A stretch of 64,000 nucleotides of DNA from Lysobacter defluvii IMMIB APB-9 = DSM 18482 (GCF_000423325.1 NZ_AUHT01000005.1:124001-188000), one strand, 5' to 3'. Positions 37,547 through 47,907 are shown, counted from the first letter of the stretch. Translations and numbers: made by a program. The notes: generated by a model from the sequence alone, not told the origin.

Positions 37547-38168
37547 CGGCGGCCAGATGCCACTGGGCCTCCCGCCCGTCGCGCCGCCGCGTGCGGTCGC
37601 GGGGGTGGACGAGGCGGGCCGGGGACCGCTCGCCGGGCCGGTGGTCGTGGCCGCGGTGGTGCTCGGTCCCGGACGCACGCCGGTGAATGGCCTGGCCGAT
37701 TCCAAGCAGCTGTGCGCGCGCCGCCGCGAGGAGCTCTACGAACGCATCATCGCCCGCGCGGTGGCCTGGAAGGTCGTGAGCGTGGAGGTCGAGGAGATCG
37801 ACCGCATCAACATCTACCACGCCACCATGGAGGGCATGCGCCGCGCCATCCAGGGCGTGCTGCATGCCTGCGAGCTCGCCCGGGTGGACGGGAACGCGCT
37901 GCCACGCGGCCTGCCTTGCCCGGCCGAGGCCTGGGTCGGCGGCGATGGCCGTGACCGGGCGATCATGGCCGCCTCGATCCTGGCCAAGGTGACCCGCGAC
38001 CGGCTCATGGTCGACATGCACGAGGCCTGGCCGCAGTACGGCTTCGCCTCCCACAAGGGCTACTCCTGCCCGGCCCACCTCGCCGCGCTGGCCGAGCACG
38101 GACCGTGTCCGCAGCACCGGCGCAGCTTCGCGCCGGTGCGCGAGGCGCTGGCGGCGCTCAGCGCGTGA
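37539..38168 (+). CDS. rnhB: Ribonuclease HII
   Basis: Cleaves RNA in RNA/DNA hybrids and removes misincorporated ribonucleotides. It has 209 residues from GTG 37539; ATG 37557 is an alternative start. Catalytic D-E is in [13 protein letters not shown], a further Asp in RVDGN and one in [29 protein letters not shown] is the family signature. A ~12-residue segment after VDGN ([16 protein letters not shown]) is somewhat longer than in E. coli. Confidence 0.95.
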   Translation: MADGGQMPLGLPPVAPPRAVAGVDEAGRGPLAGPVVVAAVVLGPGRTPVNGLADSKQLCARRREELYERIIARAVAWKVVSVEVEEIDRINIYHATMEGMRRAIQGVLHACELARVDGNALPRGLPCPAEAWVGGDGRDRAIMAASILAKVTRDRLMVDMHEAWPQYGFASHKGYSCPAHLAALAEHGPCPQHRRSFAPVREALAALSA

Positions 38169-38241
38169 CGCTGCATCCCGGTCATCATCGTGGCGCGGAC
38201 TGGTACTCTGGCCGCCGCCCTCGCCGGTAGCCCACGGCAGC

Positions 38242-41200
38242 ATGTCCGCACCACCCTTCGTACACCTCCATCTCCACAGCGAATACTCCCTCGCCGACTC
38301 GACCATCCGGGTCGGCGGGCTGGTGGAGCGCTGTGTCGCGCTCGGCCAGCCGGCGGTCGCGCTCACTGACCTGAACAACCTGTTCGCCGCGGTGAAGTTC
38401 TACCGCAAGGCCGAGGGCGCCGGGATCAAGCCGATCCTGGGCGCGGACGTGAAACTCGCCGACGGCAACGAGGCCGCCTCGCGCATGACCCTGCTGTGCC
38501 GGGACCGCGACGGCTACCTCACGCTCTCGCGGCTGCTCAGCCGGATGTGGCTGGAGGGCCACCGGCACGACGGCGTGGTGCTCCGCCCGGACTGGCTGCG
38601 CGCCGACAACAACGGCCTCTTCGCGCTCGCCGGCCCCTCCAGCCTGGCCGGGCGGCTGGCCGCCGGCAGCCGCCCGGAACTGGCCGAAGCCTGGGTCGCG
38701 GACTGGCAGCAGGTCTTCGACGAGCGCCTGCACCTGGAGCTGGTGCGCACCGGGCGCGACGGCGAGGCCGCCTTCAACGCCTTCGCCCTGCACGCATCCG
38801 GCAAGCGCGGTATTCCCGTGGTCGCCAGCAACGACGTGCGCTTCCTGGACGCGGAAGGCTTCGAGGCCCACGAGGCGCGCGTGTGCATCGCCTCGGGGCG
38901 GGTGCTCGATGACCCTCGCCGCCCGAAGGAGTACAGCGCCGAGCAGTACCTGCGCTCGTCGGCGGAGATGGCCGAACGGTTCGCCGACGTGCCGGACGCG
39001 ATCGACAACACCGTCGCCCTGGCTACCCGCTGCAACGTCGAGATGCAGCTGGGGACCTACTTCCTGCCGGCGTTCCCGGTGCCGGACGACCACACCATCG
39101 AATCCTGGCTGCGCTCGCAGTCGCGCGACGGACTGGAACGGCGGCTGCAGGAGAACCCGCTCGCCGAGGGGATGACGCGCGCGGACTACGACGCGCGCCT
39201 GGAAGCCGAGCTCGACGTCATCATCTCGATGGGGTTCCCCGGCTACTTCCTCATCGTCGCCGACTTCATCAACTGGGCGAAGGACCACGACATCCCGGTG
39301 GGCCCCGGGCGCGGCTCGGGCGCGGGCTCGCTGGTGGCCTGGGCGCTGGGCATCACCGACCTGGACCCGCTGCCCTACGACCTGCTGTTCGAGCGCTTCC
39401 TGAACCCGGAACGCGTGTCGATGCCGGACTTCGACATCGACTTCTGCATGGACCGCCGCGACGAGGTGATCGAGTACGTCGCGCGCAAGTACGGCCGCGA
39501 CCGGGTCAGCCAGATCATCACCTACGGCACCATGGCCGCCAAGGCGGTGGTGCGCGACTGCGGGCGCGTGCTTGGCCACCCCTACGGCTTCGTCGACGGC
39601 CTCGCCAAGCTGATCCCCAACACCCTCGGCATCAGCCTGTCCGACGCCATGGGCGAATCGGAGAAGGCCCGCGCCGACAAGGAGCTCGCCTCCTCCGAGC
39701 TGATCGCCCGGTACCACGCCGAGGAGGAGGTGCGCGAGCTGATCGACCTGGCCCGCAGCCTCGAGGACCTGACCCGCAACGCCGGCAAGCACGCCGGCGG
39801 CGTGGTGATCGCCCCCAGCCCGCTGAGCGACTTCTGCCCGCTGTTCGCCGAAGACGCCGGCGACGGCCGCGGCAAGGGGCCGGTGACCCAGTTCGACAAG
39901 GACGACGTGGAGTCCGTCGGCCTGGTGAAGTTCGACTTCCTGGGTTTGCGGACGCTGACGATCATTGATTGGGCGGTGAAGGCGATCAACAAGCGGCTGG
40001 CGGCGGAGCCGGCTGAATCCCTTCTCCCGCTCGCGGGAGAAGGGAAGGTTGCGGCGCTCGACATCTCCAAGCTCCCCCTCGACGACGCCGCCACTTACGA
40101 GCTGTTCGCCCGCGGCGACACCGTCGCCGTGTTCCAGTTCGAATCCCGCGGCATGCGCGAGCTGCTCAAGCGGGCGATGCCGGACCGGTTCGAGGACCTG
40201 ATCGCGCTGGTGTCGCTGTACCGGCCGGGCCCGATGGACCTGATCCCGGACTTCATCGAGCGCAAGCACGGGCGGGCCGAGGTGCAGTACCCGCATCCGC
40301 TGCTGGAACCGGTGCTGGCGCCGACCTACGGCGTGGTCGTGTACCAGGAGCAGGTCATGCAGACCGCGCAGATCCTGGCCGGCTACTCGCTGGGCGGCGC
40401 GGACCTTCTGCGCCGGGCGATGGGCAAGAAGAAGGTCGAGGAGATGGCGCGCGAACGCGCCAAGTTCGAGGCCGGCGCCCTGGAGACCCACGGCATCGAG
40501 CCGAAGGTCTCCGGCCCCATCTTCGACCTGCTGGAGAAGTTCGCCGGCTACGGCTTCAACAAGTCGCACGCGGCTGCCTACGCGCTGGTGTCCTACCAGA
40601 CCGCCTGGCTGAAGGCGCACTACCCGGCCGAGTTCATGGCCGCGGTGCTGTCCTCGGACATGGACAACACCGACAAGGTCACCATGTTCCTGGACGAGTG
40701 CCGGGTCATGGGGCTGGAGGTGCTGCCGCCGGACGTGGACGCCTCCAAGTACATGTTCGAGGCGACCGGACCGGGGGTCATCCGCTACGGCCTGGGCGCG
40801 ATCAAGGGCGTCGGCCACGGCGCCTGCGAGGCGATCGTCGCCGCGCGCCGCGCCGGCCCGTTCGCCGACCTTCTGGACTTCTGCAAACGCGTCGACAGCG
40901 CGCGCCTGAACCGCCGGACCCTGGAGCAACTGGTGATGTCCGGCGCGCTCGACCGTCTCGGGAAGAACCGCGCCAGCCTGATGCTGCAGCTGCCCGAGGT
41001 GCTGCGCGCCACCGAGCAGATCGCACGCGAACGCGAGGCCGGGCAGGTGTCGCTGTTCGGCGGGGGCGACGATGCCGCGCCGGCGCTCACCCTGGAGCTG
41101 CGCGAAACCGACGAGTTCCCGCTCTCCCAGCTGCTCAACGGCGAGCGCGAGACCCTGGGCCACTATCTCAGCGGGCACCCGTTCGACCCCTACCGCGAGG

Positions 41201-41814
41201 AACTGCTCGGCCTGGTCGGCCACGACCTGGGCGGGCTGGACGCGATCTGGGAGTCGCGGCCGGACTCCGGCCGGGGCGGCTGGCGCCCGGAGGTTGAGAC
41301 GGTGGTCGCCGGCCAGGTCGTCGGCATGCGCAAGAAGGGCGACAGCCAGGTCTTCGTGCAGCTCGAGGACGGCCGCGGCCGGATCGAGTGCGCCTTCTTC
41401 TCCGAGGCGGCGGTGGAGTACGGACCGCTGCTGACCACGGGCCGGATCCTGGTCATCCAGGGCGGCCTGCGCGAGGACACTTTCAGCGGCGGCTTCTCGC
41501 TCAAGGCCCAGCGCTGCTGGGACTTCGCACAGGTGTGTGCCGACCACGCACGGCGGCTCTCGCTGCGGCTGGACCTGCGCCGGCCCGGGACCCTGAAGCG
41601 CGTGGACGAACTGCTCTCCCGGCACCGTCCGGGCCGGACTCCCCTGCGGCTCGACATCCTGCGCCCCGGGGTCGCCGGCATGCTCGACCTCAACGGCGGC
41701 AGCTCGGTGCGCGTGGACACGGAACTGGCCGGGGCGCTGCGGGCCCTGCCCGGCGTACTCGCCGTGAAGGTGGCGCTGGACCGCCCATGGGGCGGCGGGG
41801 GCGCGGCGGGCTAG
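38242..41814 (+). CDS. dnaE: DNA polymerase III alpha subunit
   Basis: Replicative C-family polymerase. It has 1190 residues. The PHP domain starts HLHLHSEYSLADS. Palm motifs are GPGRGSGAGSLVAW and the catalytic pair in MPDFDIDF; fingers contain AGKHAGGVVIAP. Later come the helix-hairpin-helix (GLGAIKGVGHGACEAIV) and the OB domain (VVAGQVVGMRKKGDSQVF). Around residues 590-605 an ~12-residue segment (AESLLPLAGEGKVAA) not found in E. coli DnaE as I recall it is encoded by a perfect palindromic repeat at 40019-40044. Catalytic residues are intact, so the gene should be functional. Confidence 0.97.
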   Translation: MSAPPFVHLHLHSEYSLADSTIRVGGLVERCVALGQPAVALTDLNNLFAAVKFYRKAEGAGIKPILGADVKLADGNEAASRMTLLCRDRDGYLTLSRLLSRMWLEGHRHDGVVLRPDWLRADNNGLFALAGPSSLAGRLAAGSRPELAEAWVADWQQVFDERLHLELVRTGRDGEAAFNAFALHASGKRGIPVVASNDVRFLDAEGFEAHEARVCIASGRVLDDPRRPKEYSAEQYLRSSAEMAERFADVPDAIDNTVALATRCNVEMQLGTYFLPAFPVPDDHTIESWLRSQSRDGLERRLQENPLAEGMTRADYDARLEAELDVIISMGFPGYFLIVADFINWAKDHDIPVGPGRGSGAGSLVAWALGITDLDPLPYDLLFERFLNPERVSMPDFDIDFCMDRRDEVIEYVARKYGRDRVSQIITYGTMAAKAVVRDCGRVLGHPYGFVDGLAKLIPNTLGISLSDAMGESEKARADKELASSELIARYHAEEEVRELIDLARSLEDLTRNAGKHAGGVVIAPSPLSDFCPLFAEDAGDGRGKGPVTQFDKDDVESVGLVKFDFLGLRTLTIIDWAVKAINKRLAAEPAESLLPLAGEGKVAALDISKLPLDDAATYELFARGDTVAVFQFESRGMRELLKRAMPDRFEDLIALVSLYRPGPMDLIPDFIERKHGRAEVQYPHPLLEPVLAPTYGVVVYQEQVMQTAQILAGYSLGGADLLRRAMGKKKVEEMARERAKFEAGALETHGIEPKVSGPIFDLLEKFAGYGFNKSHAAAYALVSYQTAWLKAHYPAEFMAAVLSSDMDNTDKVTMFLDECRVMGLEVLPPDVDASKYMFEATGPGVIRYGLGAIKGVGHGACEAIVAARRAGPFADLLDFCKRVDSARLNRRTLEQLVMSGALDRLGKNRASLMLQLPEVLRATEQIAREREAGQVSLFGGGDDAAPALTLELRETDEFPLSQLLNGERETLGHYLSGHPFDPYREELLGLVGHDLGGLDAIWESRPDSGRGGWRPEVETVVAGQVVGMRKKGDSQVFVQLEDGRGRIECAFFSEAAVEYGPLLTTGRILVIQGGLREDTFSGGFSLKAQRCWDFAQVCADHARRLSLRLDLRRPGTLKRVDELLSRHRPGRTPLRLDILRPGVAGMLDLNGGSSVRVDTELAGALRALPGVLAVKVALDRPWGGGGAAG
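40019..40044. repeat. Palindromic repeat, family B, in frame inside dnaE
   Basis: CCCTTCTCCCG (40019-40029), CTCG, CGGGAGAAGGG (40034-40044): a perfect 11-bp inverted repeat identical in its core to the extragenic copies at 22537-22560 and 50570-50590. It is translated as SLLPLAGEGK within the polymerase, between INKRLA and LDISKLPLDD. Confidence 0.8.
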
Positions 41815-41897
41815 GATCCGACAGCCCCCGCCCCGCACTGCGCGAACCCCTCGACTGCGGGTACCGCCCAACCGCATCCACGTACCGAGACGCCGGC

Positions 41898-42251
41898 ATG
41901 CAAGCCACCTGGACCACCATCGGCCTGCTCACCCTGAGCAACGTCTTCATGACCTTCGCCTGGTACGCCCATCTCAAGGAACTGGGCAGCAAGCCGTGGA
42001 TCGTGGCGGCGCTGATCAGCTGGGGCGTCGCGTTCTTCGAGTACATGCTGCAGGTGCCGGCCAACCGCATCGGCTACCAGGTGATGTCCCTGGGCCAGCT
42101 GAAGATCCTGCAGGAGGTCATCACGCTGACCGTCTTCGTTCCCTTCGCCGTGCTCTACATGAAGGAGCCCCTGAAGCTGGACTACCTGTGGGCAGGCTTG
42201 TGCATGTTGGGCGCGGTCTACTTCATGTTCCGCGAGAAGCTGGGGGCCTGA
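41898..42251 (+). CDS. DMT-superfamily small membrane protein (DUF486)
   Basis: A 117-residue integral membrane protein with four predicted helices (TTIGLLTLSNVFMTFAWYAHL; WIVAALISWGVAFFEYMLQV; ITLTVFVPFAVLYM; YLWAGLCMLGAVYFMF). The motif WYAHLKELGSKPWIVAALIS and PANRIGYQ are typical of the DUF486 family. The family has no settled function; it resembles half-size drug/metabolite transporters. It follows dnaE by 83 bases. Confidence 0.85.
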   Translation: MQATWTTIGLLTLSNVFMTFAWYAHLKELGSKPWIVAALISWGVAFFEYMLQVPANRIGYQVMSLGQLKILQEVITLTVFVPFAVLYMKEPLKLDYLWAGLCMLGAVYFMFREKLGA

Positions 42252-42336
42252 GCCGGTCGCGATCCCACCCGCACCCGTGCAAGAATCCCGCGATCCCGCC
42301 ATCCCGGCCGGTACAACCCAGGAAAGGAGTCCACAG

Positions 42337-43158
42337 ATGACACGCAGCATCGCTTGCCTTGCCGCCCTGCTGGCGTTGGCCTTCTTCGCCCCGGCACACG
42401 CGCAGTTCAGCCGGCTCCTTGACTCGGTCAAGAACCAGGTCGAGCGCAAGGCCACCGAGCAGGTGGAGCGGGTCATGGACGGTGAGCCTGCCGCCGCCAC
42501 GGGGACCGGCCCTGCGCGGCGGCTAGAAGTGGTCGCCTCCTCGGGGTTTGTCCCCGGCAACCTCGTGCTGATGCAGGACGGCTTCGTCGATACTGAGGAC
42601 GGTGCGATGCCGCGGACCTGGAAGACCAACGGCTCCGGCCAGCTCATCCAGATCAGGCAGGTCCCCGGACGATGGCTGGACCTGCAGGCCAGCGCCATCT
42701 ACAAGCTCGCCACCCCGATCGACCTTCCGGAACGATTCACGATCGAGTTCGACCTGCTTACCATCGTGGAGAGCATCGACGACCTGTATCCGGTCGAGTT
42801 CGGTTTCGCCCACGACGGCAGCGTGGCGGGCAACCGTGAGATCAACAAGGTGGGCCTGCAGTACTACAACAGCGACAAGTTCCTCGTGACCAGCCGGGCG
42901 ACCGACTACTACCACGAGTCACGCTTCGACCTGCGGGGATACGCGAACCGTCCCATGCCGGTCGCGATCGCGGTCGACGGCGAGCAGATGCAGGTTTACC
43001 TGGACGGCAGCAAGGTCAGCGACGCACGGCTGTTCCGTGACAACGCGTCCCGCCACTTCTACCTGGTCGCACCGTCGCGGATGGACCATGGTGCCCGGCT
43101 GGCGTTCGGGAACTTCCGCGTTGCCGCGTTCGGCGAGGACCTGGCAGGGCTGGACTGA
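42337..43158 (+). CDS. Secreted protein with a lectin-like beta-sandwich domain
   Basis: A 273-residue predicted periplasmic protein. The ATG at 42337 has a good Shine-Dalgarno (AAAGGAG) and a signal peptide, MTRSIACLAALLALAFFAPA with cleavage near HAQ. A short amphipathic segment (LLDSVKNQVERKATEQVERV) precedes a domain of ~200 residues (NLVLMQDGFVDTEDGAMPRTW; LPERFTIEFDLLT; LAFGNFRVAAFGEDL). Similar domains, as I recall, occur N-terminal to OmpA modules in other bacteria, but no OmpA domain is present here. Function unknown. Confidence 0.72.
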   Translation: MTRSIACLAALLALAFFAPAHAQFSRLLDSVKNQVERKATEQVERVMDGEPAAATGTGPARRLEVVASSGFVPGNLVLMQDGFVDTEDGAMPRTWKTNGSGQLIQIRQVPGRWLDLQASAIYKLATPIDLPERFTIEFDLLTIVESIDDLYPVEFGFAHDGSVAGNREINKVGLQYYNSDKFLVTSRATDYYHESRFDLRGYANRPMPVAIAVDGEQMQVYLDGSKVSDARLFRDNASRHFYLVAPSRMDHGARLAFGNFRVAAFGEDLAGLD

Positions 43159-43266
43159 CCCGGCTCGCGTTCGGGGGACGGGATTCCGGACGGCTCGGTA
43201 TGTCGGGGCCCGTCGGCTAGACTGTCCGACTTGCCCGGCAGCACGCTGCCCCGGAAGCTGGTCCGC

Positions 43267-44226
43267 ATGAACCCCAACTACCTCGACTTCGAACAGCCCA
43301 TCGCCGACCTGGAGACCAGGATCCAGGAGCTGCGGCAGGCCAGCCAGGGCTCGGCCCTGGACGCCGACCCGGAGATCCAGGCGCTGCGCGACAAGCTGCG
43401 CAAGCGCACCGCGCAGATCTTCCGGGACCTGTCGCCCTGGCAGGTCTCGCAGCTGGCCCGGCACCCGGCGCGCCCGCACACGGTCGACTACCTGGACGTG
43501 ATCTGCGACGAGTTCCAGGAGCTGGCCGGTGACCGCGCCTACCGCGACGACCCGGCCATCGTCGGCGGGCTAGCGCGCATCGACGGCCGGCCGGTGATGG
43601 TCATCGGCCACGAGAAGGGCCGCGACACCAAGGCCAAGGTGCGCCGCAACTTCGGCATGCCGCGCCCGGAGGGCTACCGCAAGGCGCTGCGGCTGATGAA
43701 GCTGGCCGAGCGCTTCGGCCTGCCGATCCTGACCTTCATCGACACCCCGGGTGCCTACCCGGGCATCGGTGCCGAGGAGCGCGGGCAGTCCGAGGCGATC
43801 GCCCGCAACCTGATGGAGATGGCCGAGCTCAAGGTGCCGATCGTGTGCACCGTCATCGGCGAGGGCGGCTCCGGCGGGGCGCTGGCGATCGGCGTGGGCG
43901 ACTCGACGGTGATGCTGGAGTACAGCACCTATTCGGTGATTTCGCCGGAAGGCTGCGCGTCGATCCTGTGGAAGGACCCGGCCAAGGCAAAGGACGCGGC
44001 GGAGCAGCTGGGCCTGACCGCGAAGCGCCTGCACGGCCTGGGACTGGTCGACAAGGTCGTGCGCGAGCCGATCGGTGGTGCCCACCGCAACCCGCGGCAG
44101 ATGGCGGTCCGGCTCAAGGCCGCGCTGCTGAACGAACTCGCGCGGCTGGAAGCGCTTCCCGGCGACCAGCTGGTGCAGCGCCGTTACGAGCGCCTGCGCG
44201 GCTACGGCGCCTACGAGAACACCTGA
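43267..44226 (+). CDS. accA: Acetyl-CoA carboxylase carboxyltransferase subunit alpha
   Basis: With AccD it transfers carboxyl from biotin to acetyl-CoA in fatty acid synthesis. It has 319 residues from the ATG at 43267 ([16 protein letters not shown]), the usual length. Motifs: [40 protein letters not shown] and [14 protein letters not shown]. Convergent with the Old Yellow Enzyme gene; a 7-bp hairpin (44235-44254) without T-run spans the junction. Confidence 0.97.
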   Translation: MNPNYLDFEQPIADLETRIQELRQASQGSALDADPEIQALRDKLRKRTAQIFRDLSPWQVSQLARHPARPHTVDYLDVICDEFQELAGDRAYRDDPAIVGGLARIDGRPVMVIGHEKGRDTKAKVRRNFGMPRPEGYRKALRLMKLAERFGLPILTFIDTPGAYPGIGAEERGQSEAIARNLMEMAELKVPIVCTVIGEGGSGGALAIGVGDSTVMLEYSTYSVISPEGCASILWKDPAKAKDAAEQLGLTAKRLHGLGLVDKVVREPIGGAHRNPRQMAVRLKAALLNELARLEALPGDQLVQRRYERLRGYGAYENT

Positions 44227-44241
44227 CCGGCCCGGCGCGCC

Positions 44242-45306
44242 CTACCAGGCGCGCTCGTACTGCACCGGCACCGGCAGTTCCTCCCGGTCCAGCGCGCGCG
44301 CCGCGTGCTGGGGGAAGTACGGGTCGCGCAGCATCGCGCGGCCCAGCAGCACCACGTCCGCCCGGCCATCCGCCACCAGCCGCTCCGCCTGCGCGGCGTC
44401 CAGCACCAGGCCGACCGCGCCGGTGGCGATGCCCGCCTCGCGGCGGATCCGCTCGGCGAACGGCACCTGGTAGCCCGGACCGACCGGGATCTCCGCTTGG
44501 GGCACCAGTCCGCCGCTGGACACGTCCACCAGGTCGATGCCGCAGCCGCGTGCCAAGCGGGCAAGCTCCACGCTGTCCTCCTCGCCCCAACCACCCTCCG
44601 CCCAGTCCGTGGCGGAGATGCGCAGCCACACCGGCAACTCGTCGGGCCAGCGCCTGCGCACCGCCTCCATCACCTCGCGCACCAGGCGCATGCGGTTGGC
44701 GCGGCTGCCGCCATATTCATCGTCGCGGTGGTTGGCCAGCGGCGACAGGAACTGGTGCAGCAGGTAGCCGTGGGCGGCGTGGATCTCGACCAGCTTGAAG
44801 CCCGCCTCCAGCGCCCGGTCGGCGGCCGCGGCGAAATCGTCCACGACCTTCCGGATCCCGGCCGCATCGAGTGCGTTCGGCGTCGCGTGGTCGTCGTCGA
44901 AGGGGAGCGGCGACGGCCCGACCGGTGTCCAGCCGCCATCCTCCGGTGGAACCCGGCCGCGGCCCACCCAGGGGACCCGGGTGCTGGCCTTGCGCCCGGC
45001 GTGGGCAAGCTGCACCGCCGGCACCGCCCCGCGCGCGTCGATGAAGCGCGTGATCGGCTTCCAGGCGGCGGTGTGGCCGTCCTGCCACAGTCCGGTGTCG
45101 GCTGGGGAAATCCTGCCCTCGGGTGACACCGCGCTGGCCTCGGCCATCACCACCGCGGCGCCGCCCACCGCGCGGCTCCCGAGGTGGACCAGGTGCCAGT
45201 CGTTGGGGAAGCCGTCGGTCGCCGAGTACTGGCACATCGGGGACAGGACGACTCGGTTGCGCAACTCCAGCGAGCGCTGGCGCAAGGGCGTGAACAGGTG
45301 GCTCAA
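44242..45306 (-). CDS. NADH:flavin oxidoreductase, Old Yellow Enzyme family (YqjM/NamA-like)
   Basis: A 354-residue FMN ene-reductase. No ATG precedes the conserved N-terminus LFTPLRQRSLELRNRVVLSPMCQYSA; a TTG at 45306 with GGAG six bases upstream is the best start (MSHLFTPL). Motifs: SPMCQYSATDG (YqjM-type Cys), QLAHAGRKAS, EIHAAHGYLLHQFLSP with the HxxH substrate pair and the C-terminal FMN phosphate site LGRAMLRDPYF. Physiological substrate unknown; family members reduce activated double bonds. Divergent from tilS. Confidence 0.9.
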   Translation of the reverse strand: MSHLFTPLRQRSLELRNRVVLSPMCQYSATDGFPNDWHLVHLGSRAVGGAAVVMAEASAVSPEGRISPADTGLWQDGHTAAWKPITRFIDARGAVPAVQLAHAGRKASTRVPWVGRGRVPPEDGGWTPVGPSPLPFDDDHATPNALDAAGIRKVVDDFAAAADRALEAGFKLVEIHAAHGYLLHQFLSPLANHRDDEYGGSRANRMRLVREVMEAVRRRWPDELPVWLRISATDWAEGGWGEEDSVELARLARGCGIDLVDVSSGGLVPQAEIPVGPGYQVPFAERIRREAGIATGAVGLVLDAAQAERLVADGRADVVLLGRAMLRDPYFPQHAARALDREELPVPVQYERAW

Positions 45307-45420
45307 GCGGGGCTCCGGGATGCCAGGGTGGGCTGGGGAGGCTAGGCAGCGGCTGGTGTACGCCCCGTGGGCGACGTGCGGCCGCCGGCCGCGGGCCCTG
45401 CCCCGTGGCACCATCGCCGC

Positions 45421-46734
45421 ATGCCGCCGCCCGACCTGAACGACGCCTTCCATGACCTCCCCGACACTCCCCTGCTGGTCGGCTACAGCGGCGGGCTCGA
45501 CTCCACCGTGTTGCTGCACGCGCTCGCCCTGCTCGCGCCTGGGCGGGTACGGGCCGTGCACGTGAACCATCGCCTGCAGCCGCGTGCGGACGAGTGGGCC
45601 GAACATTGCCGCGGCGAGTGCGCCGCCCTCGGCGTCCCGCTGGAAGTGCGCACCGTACGGGTGCAGCCCGCCGGGCAAGGGCTGGAAGCGGCCGCCCGCC
45701 AGGTCCGGCACGAAGCCCTGCGAGCCGGGCTCCGGCCCGGCGAGGTACTGGTCCTGGCCCACCATCGCGACGACCAGGCGGAAACCTTCCTGCTGCGAGC
45801 CTTGCGTGGCTCGGGCGTGGACGGCCTTGCGTCGATGCGCCGCTGGCGCGAGTACGGTCCCGGGTGGCTGTGGCGCCCGCTGCTCAACACGCCGCGCGCG
45901 GCCGTGGAGGCCCATGCACGCACCCACGGACTGCGCTGGGTGGAGGACCCGAGCAACGCCGGCGCGGACTTCGACCGGAACTACCTGCGCAACAGGGTCC
46001 TGCCGCTGCTCGCGGCCCGCTGGCCTGATGCGGAGGCTGCGCTCGCCCGGTCGGCGGCGCTGTGCGAAGACGCCTCCGGCCTGCTCCTCGCCCAGGACCG
46101 GTCGCTGCTGCGCGGGCTCGAGGCCGGTGCCCCCGACCGCCTGTCGCGCGCGGGTCTGGCAGCGCTGGACCCGGCGGCACGCGCACGGGTGCTCCGCCGG
46201 TGGATCGACCAGCTCGGGCTGCCACCACTACCCGCCGGCGGGGTGGCGCGGATCGGCGACGAGCTGCTGCCCGCCCCCGCCGACGCCGTCGCGCGCTACC
46301 ACTGGCGCGGCGCCGAGGTACACGCCTGGCGCCACCTCCTGCATGCCGGCCGTACTGCCGACCCGCTGCCGCGGGACTGGGAGGCCCACTGGGATGGCGC
46401 CGCCCCGTGCCGCCTGCCCAACGGCGGGTGTCTTGAGCTCCTCCCGTCCGCGGACGCGCCGTTGTCGCTGCGGGTACACGCGCGCCGCGGCGGCGAACGG
46501 ATCCGGCTGCCCGGTCGCGCGCACCGCCACGCCCTCAAGCACGTGCTGCAGGACACCGGGATCCCGCCCTGGGAGCGCGCCCGCATGCCGCTGCTGTCCG
46601 CCCCGGACGGCGAGCTGCTCGCCGCCGGCGACGAGGTGCTCTCCGGCCGCTTCGCCGAGTGGCTTGCGGCACGGGGGCGCTCGCTGCAGTGGCACCGCGG
46701 GGAGACGGCCGGAACTGCAAGGCCGGCCGATTGA
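45421..46734 (+). CDS. tilS: tRNA(Ile)-lysidine synthase
   Basis: Modifies C34 of the CAU-anticodon tRNA-Ile to lysidine, changing it from Met to Ile decoding. It has 437 residues. The PP-loop [15 protein letters not shown] is followed by [20 protein letters not shown]. The central TilS domain and the C-terminal TilS_C domain ([30 protein letters not shown]) are present. Directly upstream of xseB, on the same strand. Confidence 0.95.
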   Translation: MPPPDLNDAFHDLPDTPLLVGYSGGLDSTVLLHALALLAPGRVRAVHVNHRLQPRADEWAEHCRGECAALGVPLEVRTVRVQPAGQGLEAAARQVRHEALRAGLRPGEVLVLAHHRDDQAETFLLRALRGSGVDGLASMRRWREYGPGWLWRPLLNTPRAAVEAHARTHGLRWVEDPSNAGADFDRNYLRNRVLPLLAARWPDAEAALARSAALCEDASGLLLAQDRSLLRGLEAGAPDRLSRAGLAALDPAARARVLRRWIDQLGLPPLPAGGVARIGDELLPAPADAVARYHWRGAEVHAWRHLLHAGRTADPLPRDWEAHWDGAAPCRLPNGGCLELLPSADAPLSLRVHARRGGERIRLPGRAHRHALKHVLQDTGIPPWERARMPLLSAPDGELLAAGDEVLSGRFAEWLAARGRSLQWHRGETAGTARPAD

Positions 46735-46766
46735 CCCTGCCACACCCCGGCCGCACACTTGCAGCC

Positions 46767-47030
46767 ATGTCCGAGAAAGCTCCCCAGGAAACGTCCCCGG
46801 TCGCCGATTTCGAGGCCTCGCTCGACGCGCTCGAGCAACTGGTCGGGAAGATGGAGGATGGCGAGATGAGCCTGGAGGAGTCCCTGGCCGCCTACGAGCG
46901 CGGCGTGGGCCTGTACCGCCGCTGCCAGACCGCGCTCGAGCAGGCCGAGCTGCGGGTGCGCCTGCTCAGCGACCCGCAGGACCCTTCGAGCGGTGAGGAC
47001 TTCCCGCCCCTGCACGGCAACGATGCCTGA
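46767..47030 (+). CDS. xseB: Exodeoxyribonuclease VII small subunit
   Basis: Small helical subunit of ExoVII. It has 87 residues from the ATG at 46767. The core [20 protein letters not shown], then [20 protein letters not shown], matches the family. The stop overlaps the ispA start by 8 bases, the common xseB-ispA coupling. Confidence 0.95.
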   Translation: MSEKAPQETSPVADFEASLDALEQLVGKMEDGEMSLEESLAAYERGVGLYRRCQTALEQAELRVRLLSDPQDPSSGEDFPPLHGNDA

Positions 47031-47904
47031 GCCGCAGCTGGCGGCCTGGCGCGACCGCATCGACGCAGCACTCGAGCACGCCCTCCCCGGCCCCGACGCC
47101 TCCCCCCGGCCCCTCCACCGGGCGATGCGCCACGCCGTGCTGCTCGGTGGCAAGCGCATGCGTCCCTTGCTGGTGCACGCCAGCGGCAGCCTGTGCGGTG
47201 CCGGTCCGGAGGCGCTGGACGCCGCGGGAGTCGCGATCGAACTGGTGCACGCCTACTCCCTGGTCCACGACGACCTGCCGGCGATGGACGACGACGCCCT
47301 GCGCCGCGGGCAGCCGACGGTCCATGTCGCCTACGACGAGGCGACCGCGATCCTGGCCGGCGACGCCCTGCAGTCGCTGGCCTTCGAGGTGCTGGCGGGT
47401 GCACCGCTGGATCACGGCACCAGGGTCGAGCTGCTGCGCACCCTCGCCTCCGCGGCCGGGGCGGGCGGGATGTGCGGGGGGCAGGCACTGGACCTGGCCG
47501 CGACCGGCGACGGCGGTTCGCTGGACATCGCCGCGCTGGAACACCTCCACGCCCTCAAGACCGGTGCGCTGATCCGCGCCGCCGTGCGCATGGGCGCCCT
47601 GTGCGGGCGCGCCGACCACGACGCGCTCGCGGCGCTCGACCGCTATGCCGCCGCGCTGGGGCTGGCGTTCCAGGTTCGCGACGACCTCCTCGATGTCGAG
47701 GGCGACAGCCAAGTCCTGGGCAAGACCGCCGGCAAGGACGCGGAGCAGGACAAGGCCACCTTCCCGGCCCTGATCGGGATGGAGGCCTCGCGCGCCCGGC
47801 TCGCGGAGCTGGCCGTGGAAATGGAAAAGGCCCTGGCACCGTTCGGTGACAGGGCCCTGGCCTTGCGCCGGCTGGGCGAGATGGCGATCCGGCGGGACCG
47901 CTGA
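47023..47904 (+). CDS. ispA: Farnesyl diphosphate synthase
   Basis: Short-chain trans-prenyltransferase making FPP from IPP and DMAPP/GPP. It has 293 residues. The first aspartate-rich motif [17 protein letters not shown] and the second [13 protein letters not shown] are intact; GGKRMRPLL binds IPP. The dxs gene that follows ispA in E. coli is absent; a minus-strand gene lies 3 bases beyond. Confidence 0.95.
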   Translation: MPEPQLAAWRDRIDAALEHALPGPDASPRPLHRAMRHAVLLGGKRMRPLLVHASGSLCGAGPEALDAAGVAIELVHAYSLVHDDLPAMDDDALRRGQPTVHVAYDEATAILAGDALQSLAFEVLAGAPLDHGTRVELLRTLASAAGAGGMCGGQALDLAATGDGGSLDIAALEHLHALKTGALIRAAVRMGALCGRADHDALAALDRYAAALGLAFQVRDDLLDVEGDSQVLGKTAGKDAEQDKATFPALIGMEASRARLAELAVEMEKALAPFGDRALALRRLGEMAIRRDR

Positions 47905-47907
47905 TCC

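Noticed and set aside
38185-41877. A minus-strand open frame of 1230 codons
   Set aside because: Antisense of dnaE; no domains, low-complexity Val/His/Gln/Arg composition.
44235-44254. Hairpin GCGCGCC/GGCGCGC at the accA-Old Yellow Enzyme junction as terminator
   Set aside because: Only 7 bp, no T-run on either strand; such GC-rich matches are expected by chance here.
45307-45927. N-terminal extension of the Old Yellow Enzyme over the tilS 5' region
   Set aside because: It has no homology-like features; the family N-terminus begins at the TTG with a good ribosome binding site.
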